Shown: piece by piece, positions 1 to 10,763 of the stretch | How positions within the stretch are numbered: position 1 is the first letter of the stretch | Layout: each line of letters begins with the position of its first letter | Assembly (NCBI GenBank): GCA_034638255.1 | Contig: JAWPGT010000036.1 | Coordinates: forward strand, 124,001-188,000 | Origin: Coprinus comatus | Taxonomy: Eukaryota; Basidiomycota; Agaricomycetes; Agaricales; Agaricaceae | Reading direction: 5' to 3' | DNA length: 64,000 nt | The notes under the pieces: generated by a model | Told to the model about the DNA's origin: nothing | The model's input: the letters and a program-made list of their open reading frames with translations, nothing else | Database searches by the model: none | Translations under genes and position numbers: made by a program

Positions 1-932
1 CCACCTACAAAAAAACCACAAGAAGTTATGGATAGGATAAAGCAGGGTAGAAACGTCGATGACATTGAAGGTATTGGAAAGGATTGGTGTCGTGGTCTTA
101 TCGGACCATACCAACGAAATTCTAATTTGCCTACGTCACTGTTATGGATTAAACGACCTGAAGATGGTTACAAAGGGTAAGCAACTTTTATTTAATCCAA
201 TGCTATGATAATTATATGTCCTGATTATGATGTGTATTTTACATCAGTGTTGGTTTGGATTATAAAGTTATTAGAGTTCCTAATGTCAAACCACTGGTGG
301 TTACGAAGTCGAAGTCTAATTTAGGATCTAAATTAAAAGGACTCTTCAGTCGGTCAGGGTCACAACGAAATTCATACACAACTTCAACCTATCCAACGAC
401 TACAACAACTACAACAACTATTACTACTACGAAGGCCAAATTGGATTTATTTGACGATTTCACTTTTGATTGGCTTCTTCGTGATGATATTGAAGAATTC
501 ATGTTTAAACCTCTACTTGCCCCCTTATTTCAGTCTGGAGAATTGGATGGAAAGATTATTCAATATACTAGCAGAGTCATTGTTGAACGCAAGTCCTTAA
601 AAAACCTCCATGAACATTTTATTAACAAAAACTAACTTCTATATGTATATTTAGCGAAAACTATTTCAAGGTATCCTTGTGGCCAATTCATTCCAGATAG
701 CTCCATAACAATCTACATTCTCTTACCACATAGACATGGTGGAGAACCTAGTTTGATTTTATGGGATGGTGATCTTAAAGTCAAACTTAATGTGATGGAT
801 TATGACAAGAATGCTTTTGCTGTTCCATTACAATGTGCTTATTTCGTAGTTCGAGGTGACATTCCAAGGCAGATAGTAAGACTTGAAAGTGTTTCTCGTG
901 TTATGGTTGCATTTGATTTAATTGTACGTTGA
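1..932 (+). CDS. Partial gene: oxygenase-like protein lacking iron ligands (5' end outside window)
   Basis: Three exons can be followed: 1-176, 248-588 and 655-932, ending at TGA 930-932. The 5' end lies outside the window. The second intron has no usable GT donor and is best read as a GC-AG intron (gcaagt at 589, ttag ending at 654), which joins the frames cleanly. The middle exon has a Thr-rich stretch encoded by repeated ACT/ACA codons. The last 150 residues can be laid over the core of the 2OG-Fe(II) dioxygenase-like protein at 38739-40219: the FDWLL block, the strand ending GGEPSLIL, and the distal strand followed by VSRVMVAFDL. The partner's HVD motif and its distal DIEH histidine have no counterpart here (the latter reads DIPR), so catalysis looks lost. 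The homology call is mine, from reading the translations; function is unknown. Confidence 0.55.
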
Positions 933-1093
933 ATTTACAGTTCCTTTTTGTAATACTTAGTGTATCGAGTATGTACTTTTTGATGTACTTAGAGTAGTGT
1001 GACTATATTGAAAGTTATTTTTGGTACTTGGTCACACATGTAACAATCAGAGTATTGTCACGAAATTTTTGTGCGTTGACACCAACGACCACG

Positions 1094-2581
1094 ATGGCCT
1101 CGGCGACACAACAACCAGTGATATTCAAAACATCGACACCATACCCTCTTCCAACACAAAAGTATCTTCTTCCTACAACATGGAAACGTTATCACCTTTC
1201 TCAACTTATAAACAAAGCCTTGTCACTATCTACTCCCATTCCATTTGATTTCATTGTCAAAGGAGAAATCTTGAAAACTTCCTTGGGTGAATGGTGTAAT
1301 GAAAATGGGGTTGGCGAGGTACGTTATAGTTGGCGTTGTCTTGTTTTGTGATAGGAAAGAATTAATTGGATTTGGAAGGATCTTTTAGGAAGAGACTTTG
1401 GAGGTTGAGTATGTTGAAAGTGTTTTGCCACCTGTCAAGATGGGAGATATACCACACGAAGATTGGGCTAGCAGCATTCTATGTGATTTACCTGGGTATG
1501 TTTGCCTTGCATTACCGCTTCAAACTCAGTAATAAACAATATCTAGGTATTTGTTGACAGCGTCATACGACGGTCATGTTCGAGCATTTGATTACTCCAA
1601 AACGCAAGTGTTTGGCGCAGCTATCCATTCAACACCGATTACATCACTTGCTCTCATTCCTTCAACGACCGACAACGAGAATGAACATATGATTGCGACC
1701 AGTTCGTTGGACTTGACGGCAGCCATTTCAAAAATAACGTTGGATGCTTCGTCATCGACGTCATCGATTATTTCAACTCTTCATCTACACACCGCACCTG
1801 TCTCGTCTGTTGCGTCAAACAGTTCTGGAACACATCTACTGACCTCGTCATGGGATGGTCTAATTGGGTTATGGGATACAACTCTTCCTACTTCTGATGA
1901 AGTTCCCGAATCTGTACAGAGCGGTTCTGAGAAGAAAAAGAGAAGAAAGGTAGAAGAAGGCGCCAAACCCAAGAGAAAAGCACCTTCCAACGTATTGAGA
2001 TCACATACTGCTCGCGTTTCAAAAGTTGTTTTCGGTTCTTCCCAACATGAAAAGACAGCATATAGTTGTGGGTTTGATTCAACAGTTAGAGTGTGGGATG
2101 TTGAGAACGGTCTTTGCGTTCATACTATTGTATGTTTCATCTTCCTTTCTTTTCTTGTATCTAACTAGAGAAAAAACATTAGACCGCTGCGGAAAAACCT
2201 TTCTTGGATATTGCGGTTTCCGCAGATGGCAGAAATGCTCTAGCAACGTCAACTGATCGTTCATTGACCCTGTACGATCTCCGTTCAATAGAACAACCCG
2301 CCATCAATGCATCTGCTGGTTCTTTCTTCCATCCTGCTACTCCATCTTGTATTGCAATAAGCAACAATGGGAGTGGAAATCAAGTAGTGACAGGCGCATA
2401 TGATGGTGTAACGAGAGTGTGGGATTTGAGGAGTACAAAGGGAGCTATGGCTAGCTTTAAAGCATTTGATGGGACGGCAAAGAAAATCTTGGATGTTGAT
2501 TGGAAGAGAGGTGTTGTTGGTATTGCTGGTGAAGGTGGTGTTGAGGTTTGGAAAGTTGGAGAGGAAGTGGAAAGGACATAG
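1094..2581 (+). CDS. YTM1: Ribosome biogenesis WD-repeat protein YTM1 (WDR12)
   Basis: Four exons (1094-1318, 1389-1495, 1547-2129, 2183-2581) give about 437 residues. Residues 8-75 match the NLE (Notchless-like) N-terminal domain in the family pattern, with the FDFIVKGE and EVEYVE blocks. WD repeats follow, recognisable as LLTASYDGHVRAFD, LLTSSWDGLIGLWD, AYSCGFDSTVRVWD, VVTGAYDGVTRVWD and the closing VEVWKV. A Lys/Arg-rich stretch (EKKKRRK, KPKRK) sits between two repeats, as in other YTM1 proteins, and is a likely nuclear signal. In eukaryotes YTM1 works with Erb1 and Nop7 in 60S subunit maturation in the nucleolus, and its NLE domain is bound by the Rea1 AAA-ATPase. The ATG at 1094 starts the NLE domain directly; in-frame codons upstream back to 1028 are not homologous. 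No break seen. Confidence 0.94.
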
Positions 2582-3051
2582 GTGATTATCCTTCAAAAAC
2601 GAAAAAAAAAAACATTGTACATTTTTTTGTATGTCAATGACCACACGACGATGGCAAGTTCGCTTACCAAACTAATATTAACTTTCGAGAACCTTCAAGA
2701 GCACGTCTTTTTTAATCTCCAGCACAATAAAGCCTTGTGCTTCGAGAATTTGCAGTCTTTTTTAGTGCTAAGCCTGATATTTAATCTTTCCCAGGGTTGT
2801 TGGAACCGTGGTCCACATGTCTTTCGCTTACGGCTTATTTCCCAAGATACAACAAAAAGGTGTTTTTAAATGAAGCTTCTTTCGTTTCTCAACACAAAAT
2901 ATGCTTCTTCACTTCCATGTCACTGCGTTAGATCGCAAGTACTGCTTCTGCTCAACGTGCTTCATGAAACCACCTGATCAAGGATACATGGTTTATAAGA
3001 ATGGGGCTCAATTGGATATCAGTCTTTTAAGTCCTGGTACGATTCCCAGTC
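2582..3051. other. Intergenic, no gene recognised
   Basis: This lies between the YTM1 stop and the GH92 start. A 95-codon frame runs across it on the plus strand, but its composition is biased and it shows no domain. I read it as terminator plus promoter DNA. Confidence 0.5.
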
Positions 3052-4694
3052 ATGGGAATTATTAAATGGATACTTGTCTATGGTGTTGCTATATGCTATG
3101 CTCAACAATCGAGGTATGCTTGTCTTTTTCTTTCACTAATTTGATCTGAGAATGATAAATGTATTTAGTTCTGTGGAGACTGCGGTACCTCCAACTGAAA
3201 CCTCGATTACCAGAATTACAGATCCAGCAAGCTTTGTACTACCTTTCATAGGAACAACTGAGTTTGGACATGTTTTCCCAGGTAAGTTCACTTTTTTTGC
3301 ATATATCGTTTACTAAATGTTTTTTTTTTTCATGGGGTGTCTGTAATGGGGTCTTCTTGATTAGGCGCTACGTTACCACATGGAATGGTAAAAGCTGGAA
3401 TGGATACAGATGCACCTGGAAATGTAAGTATTTTTCTCTCAAGCTTTTGAGGAGTTTTTGAATTGATTATTGTCCAGCATGCTGGTTATAATGCGGATCC
3501 AAAAGCTAATGCTACAGGTTTCTCTCAATTACATGATAGTGGAACTGGTGGGGTGAGTGTATTTTTTTTTTGACTTATAAGACTATGTCTATGTCTATAT
3601 GTTCGGAATCAGGATATGTTTTGTTAATTCAATGATTCCAAAAAAAAAAAAGGCTGTTCCGTTGTCGAACTTTAAGATATGGCCGTTTAAGGAATGTTCA
3701 TCGTTTGAAAAATGTCCGACTTCTCTTCGTAGTAGAAAGATTACTCGTAAACTTCTTTCTGATGGTGAGTGTTTCTTTCTCTCTTTTATACTTCAGAGTT
3801 TAGATTTATTAAATTGTATTTGGTATTTCTTAGGTAGTGCCGATGATTTCGCCTCTCCTGGTTATTTCTCAACAAACCTCGTAAGCACCTCACATTTCTT
3901 TTAGAAAAAAAAAACCCCATTCAAATCCCTAACACAATCTCCACAAAATTCACCTTTTTTTTCTCTAGTCCAACTCAATCAGAGTAGAATTAACAGCAAC
4001 ACGTCGAGCAGCCTTACACCGTTACACCTTTCCCTTAGGTACAACACATCCACGAATTTCAATAGACATAACCAATGATGGTCAAAGAAGTAGTACCAAT
4101 CCAACAATGATTTTAAATCCTGAAAATGCTAAAGTTATAGGTGGTGCTTCGTTTGCTGCTTCTTTTGGACCTGGGAGGTATAATGCTTTTACTTGTGTTA
4201 TGTTTAAAGGTGGGGAAGATGGGTTTGAGTTGGGGAAACCGGTTGAGTTTGGTGTTTGGTTGGCTGATTTTCCTGTTATGGGGACTACGGATATTTTGCA
4301 AGTTTATTCTGGTTCGTTTTTTTTTTTTTTATTTTTATTTTTTTTTTTATTTTTTAATCCTTTTTGAAAAATTTCAGGATTTATCGATGAACTCGGTGCC
4401 CTATTCACATTCTCACCAAACCCAAATCCGAATAAAAAAACTACAATTCTAGTAAGAGTTGGAGTTTCTTTTATTTCTTCAGATCAAGCATGTTCGAATG
4501 CGGAAGAAGAGATACCTGATTTTGATTTTGAGAGGGTTAGGAAGGAAGCTAGGGAGAGTTGGAATGAGGTTTTGAGGAGGGTACAGGTTGATATTAGGGG
4601 TGTACCTAGGGAGACTGTGGAGTTGTTTTATTCTTCGGTATGTTGTTTTATAAACTTTGCTCTTATGTCGGTTCTCCTTTAATGGGTTTTTTTT

Positions 4695-4728
<34 letters not shown>

Positions 4729-7102
4729 GTAGCTTTATAGAACGCATATATCCCCAGCGGATTGTAAGTGTTTTTTTTTTTTTTTTGAAATGATATTGCT
4801 TGTTTGATAGACTGATTGATGCGTATGAAAATAGATACTGGAGAAAATCCGAAATGGAACTCTACTGAACCTTATTATGATTCTTTCTATTGCAATGTTA
4901 GTCCTAACCAGAGTCTAAATCGAGCGCATATATCAACTAATTTTTTGTTGTTTCGTTGCTTTTCATAGTGGGATACATATCGAACACTTTATCCACTCAT
5001 GTCATTACATGATCCTCAAAATTTTGCTAGAATTGTACGGGGAATGATTGATATACAAAAACATGAAGGTATGTACAACTCTATTCGAGATTCAAAGACA
5101 ATGTTTTTGATATTGAATATATTTTTAAGGATGGCTTCCGGAGTGTCGTGGAGCTACAGCGATGCATTTCATTCAAGGAGGAAGCAGTACGTAACAAAAC
5201 ATACATTGAATATAAACTACAATGTTCATCTTTTCATAGATGCTGATCCTATTCTCGGAGAATTCTTCGTCAAGTAAGTGTATTCCTATATCATACTTCA
5301 ACGTAAATTCACTCTTATTTATTATGATTTTTTTTTTCCAGATTTTCGGAACATGCTGAAGCATTAGGTGTTTCATCTGAAGATCTCTATAATGCACTTC
5401 TAGCCGATGCGGAAATACAATCACCAAATTGGAATCTACAAGGTCGTCAAGCTGATATATGGAAGTCTTTGGGTTGGTAGAAATTATGTTTTACACCTTT
5501 AGAAATTCATAACGGAATTTATAAATCTAGGGTATATTCCCCATGATATGTTTAGTCCCGGTGGAGCTAATTCGAAACAAGTGTCTCGCACGTTAGAGGT
5601 GAGTAATCTAAAAAACATGTGTATAGTGATCTTAACTCTTTTTATGTTATTTAGCATGCATTCAATGACTTTACGATTGCTCAAGTTGCAAAACTGCTAG
5701 GACGAAGAGATGATCAACAGAAGGTATAACTCTTCTTTGAGAAAAATATACATTATACTTAATGTGATGAATAGTATCTTCAACGAGCAGGTAATTTTGC
5801 AAATGTATGGAACCCTGATGTGAATGTCCCAGGCCAATCTGATATTCGAGGAATGATGCAAGTAAGTCGTTGGTTAAACAAATATTAGATATTTTACATT
5901 CTGATGTAGATTAAATTTTTGTAGCCACGTTTTGCCAATGGGACATTCAATTTCACGGATCCAAGACACTGTAGTATTCATGATCCTGCACAAGCTACTT
6001 GTTTCTTAAATGCTGCGAACAGGGATGGTTTTTATGAAGGTACGTTTATTTGATTTTCTGTTTAAGGATTTGTATTGATGATAATAAAAGGGTCGCCGAT
6101 TGTTGTACGTAGATGTATGCTTTCACATTTGAATGGACCTTATTATTAAAAAAATTCCAACTTGTAGTATTCCCAAGTGCGTCTTTTTGTGATTTCATTG
6201 TTGATTTCTTCTTGCTCACAATAATCGTACAGTATGTACCACAGGACACTGCTAAGCTGATTGATCTCCAAGGCGGAGTAAAGAGTTTCGTTAATCGACT
6301 GGATTTCATATTCCAAGAGGTATGTCCCCATGAAAAGTGATAGTGTGAAGTATATCCGATAGGTGTTGACGTTTTGATATCTATAAGGGGTACTTTGAGG
6401 CCACAAACGAGCCATCTCAACAAATGCCATTCATGTATCATTATGCTAATCGACCTGGATTGAGTACACAACGGTCCAGACAGGTTATTGCTGAGTTTTT
6501 CAATACATCAATTAATGGTTTACCTGGAAATGATGGTGTGTACTTTGCTTTCTCTTTCGACGTATCTCAATGTACTAAACTAAAAACATATATACTAGAT
6601 TCGGGTATGTCTTGAAAACAAACATCCGCAGATGCATTTACATTATATTCACATTCACACCTTTATAGGGGCAATGGGAAGTTACGTAACTTTCTATCTT
6701 GCAGGACTCTATCCACTTCCTGCAACCGAACAATTCCTACTTTCATCTCCATTCTTCCGTGAAATATCATTCTTCAATCCTGCATTTAACAGTACCACAG
6801 TCATCAGAGCAAATAATTTTAACGGAAATCCAGAAAATGGTACAGGAGGACGTGTATTTATCGAGGTAAATCATGAATTACTAATATAAAAAAATGAAAA
6901 TGTAGATCGCTGAAATGTTTTTTAAAACTTATAGCGGGTCACCGTAGATGGGAAGGAATACAAGTCGAGATGTTATCTTGATTGGGATATTTTCAAGCGA
7001 GGAGCTGTAGTTGAATTGACGCTTAGTGAAAATATTAATCTTACGTGTGGACAAGGAAAGGATGCGATACCCCCATCGATTTCAACTGGCGGATATGACT
7101 GA
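3052..7102 (+). CDS. Secreted glycoside hydrolase family 92 alpha-mannosidase
   Basis: GH92 enzymes are Ca2+-dependent exo-alpha-mannosidases that trim alpha-mannosides such as N-glycans and fungal mannan. About 21 short introns split the gene. Exon 1 (3052-3113) encodes a signal peptide (MGIIKWILVYGVAICYAQQ), chosen because it is the only ATG giving a secretion signal in frame. Family blocks in order: FIGTTEFGHVFPGATLPHGMVK, HAGYN..DSGTGG, FSLPL-type beta-sandwich strands, WDTYRTLYPL, EGWLPECR, QGGSNADPILGEFFVK, and the closing GNDDSGAMGSY..YLAGLYPLP motif. That motif needs a 6-nt micro-exon at 6599-6604 between two introns of 63 and 64 nt. One intron holds a T(n)(GT)n tract near 4687-4728. 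The protein ends at TGA 7100-7102. Homologues are usually 700-850 residues, and this model is in that range. No lesion seen. Confidence 0.95.
4687..4728 (+). repeat. T-tract plus (GT)n microsatellite inside a GH92 intron
   Basis: A run of T is followed by about 14 GT units (near 4700-4727), directly before the TAG acceptor of this intron. The dinucleotide run replaces the usual polypyrimidine tract. Confidence 0.9.
6599..6604 (+). other. 6-nt micro-exon of the GH92 gene
   Basis: The exon reads ATTCGG. It is preceded by ctag (ending 6598) and followed by gtatgt (from 6605). Joining 6535 to 6599-6604 to 6669 yields GNDDSGAMG, the conserved GH92 motif. Joining without it drops an Asp-Ser pair from the motif. 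This is inferred from the family motif and splice consensus. Confidence 0.75.
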
Positions 7103-7366
7103 TTAGTAGTACAACTATCCTTGAAATTGTTGTTATTCTTGGTATATACTAGTCAACTTACAAGTAGTATCGTGTACAATTTGGAGCCATTAGTATGTAT
7201 TACGATGTCCGTTAAGTAGTGATAGTAAATGTTAAAAAGTTGCGTGGATATTGATATTTTTAGACCGAGGGCGATACGCACAGGCCTTGTTATCATCAAA
7301 CACTGTTCTCGCTCATTCCACAACGCCAAAGTCTCCCAAAAAACATTAATCGCTTTCTGGGTTATT
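7103..7366. other. Intergenic, no gene recognised
   Basis: A short spacer between the GH92 stop and the DUF6535 gene. The small frames on both strands show no domain or splice-supported continuation. Confidence 0.5.
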
Positions 7367-10258
7367 ATGTCTCGTCGTCGTGGGGTGGGTGATGATCTAC
7401 TTCTCACCAGGGTCTAACCTGACAATGTGCTGAAAAACAAATAGTGTCTTATTCTCCTTCTTGCTGCCAAGGATTACTGACGATAGAAAATTAGAAGGCA
7501 TCGATCCAGTAAGTCTGTTTGTATTGAAGCACAATAATACTAAAACACATCTATATCATCGCTTAGAACTTGAAGGTCGTCAATGAAGCAGCAGATATAA
7601 AACGATGGGAATATTTAAACAAGAAAGCAGAACAGCTAACAAAGGAGACGTATGACATTTGGAAGGAAGAATTACACAATCTTTTAATCTTTGTGAGCAG
7701 ATCCACGACATTGAGAGAGATATACTACTTCCAAATACTAATACTATTGAAAGGCTGGTCTCTTTTCAGCAATCATCACTGGTTTCACCGTCGAAGCTAT
7801 CAAGACAGTGCAGGGTGATCCAGCAGACAAGATCGTGCTCCTACTACAAACAATTGTCCTTCAGCTAAACAACCAATCACATCCAAATCTAGGCACCATT
7901 AACCTCAACCCAGAGCCGACCCCTTCCCTATATGCTCAGTATATCAATGCCCTATATTCCATCAGCCTTGTGCTCAGTCTTTTTGCTGTTCTGGGGGGAA
8001 TTGTGTGCCTACAATGGTTGCGAGAGTTTGGCAGGAACATCACAGGTGTGTCAAACAAAGAGGACGTGTTGCTGCAGTCCCAACGCCACAAGAGCCTCCG
8101 TTCTTGGGGTGTTCTAGCGTTTCTAAACATGTTACCAATTTTCCTGCTTATTGCACTTGGTTTCTTCTTTATTGGGTTCATGGTATCTCAATGGGAATCG
8201 AAATCTCTTGCCTCCATACCTGTGACTGTACTTGTGGCCATATCGGGTGCCTTTATCATCCTCAGTTCAATTCTCCCAACGATGCAGGTCGTCTGGTGTA
8301 TTCGAAGATCAGTTCTTGTGAATAACACTCCACCTGTGCTTTGTCCATATCGGTCACCTCAATCATGGTTATTTCACTTATGTATTAGAGGGGTCACCAG
8401 GTCGTTGTTTAAAGTTGCAGAACCAACGTGGATGAGACACTTTTTGAGTATTTCCAGTTGGTTGGATTATGATACTGCTGGTATGAAAGGTTGGAAATAT
8501 AATGCAGGTGCAGTGGAATCAATTTTTCGTGCATTGTCTTGGATATCAGGAGAGTATAGACAAATCATTAGGGTTGCGGAAGATGCGTACAGTTGTATGG
8601 TGTTTGCTTCTTGTTATGGAACACAAATGAAGCTTCGGAGAGAAAAAGCAAACAACGTCAAGTGGGAATGGGAGGGACTCAACCTCTTGAGTTTGTTTAC
8701 GAACAATAACAATGGTAATTTCCGGAAGGTTTGCACCAAAGCGATGATGGAAGCAAAAGCAGAACATAGTACGACATCGGAACATAGCCCTCAGTGGCAG
8801 GTTTGGTCAGACGTTGTGGCGCTGTTATCGTCTCTTGACTACTCTAATCTAATAGGTAAAATGACAACCACTATGCCTTTTACATTCTTTTCAAAAATAT
8901 TTCCCCTAGATCTCATTAACAACATTGTTGAGGGCTTAGCGAGTTCTGACTCAACTGTTTTGGTTACTCCCGAGAATGCTGTTGCTATTGCTTGCGATGT
9001 GATCGATAATCAAAGGGCTCGGCATCTTGAAATAGTTCCTGTTTTGCAAGAACTGTGCGCGCATCCAACCATTCAATCACTTCCTCTCATACGTCATCTC
9101 TGTAACAAACTCCGCGGAAGGCTTAGGTCCGATCATTACTGTGCAGACTTGGTTCAGATATTCAACCATATCTTTCCGTGTGTGGATTCCGTACACTACA
9201 AAGATCTTGCTCCAATACTTGAGGAGCTACTTGTAGATGTGATCAATGTCCGGTGGTCACTTGTTAGTCTTCTGACTCTTCTCATCTACTCTACCACCTC
9301 TCTGACCCAAAATTACTCCTCACACAATACAGGAGAATTCCTTACCATCATACATGACCTTGCTTCCAAGCGTCTCATTGGAAAAGAACAATCATTGGAT
9401 AACATCTTCCTCTTCACTAAATAGATCCAACAACACTCGCGTAGGCCATCCGGGATGCACCCTTCCATTGAAATAACCCTCAACGCCATACTCTCTGCTG
9501 CAAAGGAACACGTTCAGCACTCACCCTCACGACATTCAGTTCTACACCCGGATAAATTTACCATTCCGACACACACAGACCCTAAGTTTCGTGATGACAT
9601 GCAGCATGTGTGGACATTGATAGAGAGTTTTAACAAGAGATTGAGGGAGATATGGGCTGAGTCTCATATTGAAGAAGATGGAAAAATACAAGAGGATATA
9701 TCAACATCTGGTGCGTTGCAAGACCCCATCCATTACAAGAGCTGATAGTAATTTACAATCTAATGTTAGAAGCAAAAGCTGCCAGAATTGGGGTTGAGGG
9801 TCAAAATCGAATTTTGTATCTCAAGATGCTGAACTTCAATCACCCTCTCCTCACACCAAAAACAAACAGTGTACACCTAGTCAATTACAAGTCGAAATTA
9901 ACAAGACTCAAGTTTCCAAGATTCTAGCTAGTACAGAAGGCAGCTCCATTCGATCTGCTTCGAGTGTCTCCACAGGAGATATTGACATCTGGGGTGAAGC
10001 TGCACCAGAAATGGAAAGGCCTACAAGGATTTCAAGTACGTGGCAAGTTAATCCGGTCTTCCCACAACAATTTACCAAGTCCTTTCCTTTTTAGCAATAC
10101 GTTCCAGAAAAGATCCATCCACGGCCAACACATCTGAGCCCATCGTTTCCTCAGAGTCAGAGCCCATTGATCCACAAATCCCATCCACCCATTCCCCACA
10201 TACTGAGACTGAAGGAACTAGTCGGGCCCCTTCAGATTCTGGGATTTACTTCAACTAA
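7367..10258 (+). pseudogene. DUF6535 membrane protein with in-frame TAG
   Basis: The N-terminus is unresolved: one or two small exons around 7367-7500 precede exon 7567-7692, followed by 7754-9710, 9826-10035 and 10095-10258. The DUF6535 signature is clear: WEYLNKKAEQLTKETYDIWK, LLIFAGLFSAIITGFTVEAIKT, then paired transmembrane helices around ISLVLSLFAVLGGIVCLQW and LPIFLLIALGFFFIGFMV. The family is abundant in agaricomycetes and has no assigned reaction. After 538 residues from the second splice the frame meets TAG (9422-9424), yet the same frame continues openly to 9710. It then splices twice into a Ser/Pro/Thr-rich tail ending at TAA 10256-10258. The coding look of the downstream part suggests a recent nonsense mutation, or a sequence error. 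The alternative is a real stop followed by unrelated DNA. Confidence 0.7.
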
Positions 10259-10409
10259 CGACGAGTCCATATTTGTAGGTTGTAGATCAATAACATTATA
10301 GACCAATCTAACTACCATACTCAATCTATAGTTTTAGGTGAAACACCAACTTCTAAACAAATTACAGAAATAAATTCCGCTAATAAACTCTCAAAACCTT
10401 TCTTACTCC

Positions 10410-10699
10410 TCATACACATGATGGAACATCAACAACCCAATATTCGTTAGTATCAAATCTTCTTACCACAAACCTCCCAATATCCTCCATAAAAAACGCA
10501 GTTAAACCAATCTCCACATCTTTCGCTAGTGGCTCGTTACTGTCCTTAACCGATTTAGGTTCTAATTTAAATAGTTTCTCGTAACTCGGCCCAGTATCAA
10601 TCACGTTCTTCTTCGAAATCATCCATGGAACGACACTATTAGTCCGATCGGAATTGTCATTGTCAGCACTTTCGTCCTTCAAATCGTTCCCTAAACCCA

Positions 10700-10763
<64 letters not shown>

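Noticed and set aside
2582..2869. 95-codon plus-strand frame after YTM1
   Set aside because: Starts at the YTM1 stop, has biased composition, no domain and no homologue-like pattern; it is intergenic DNA.
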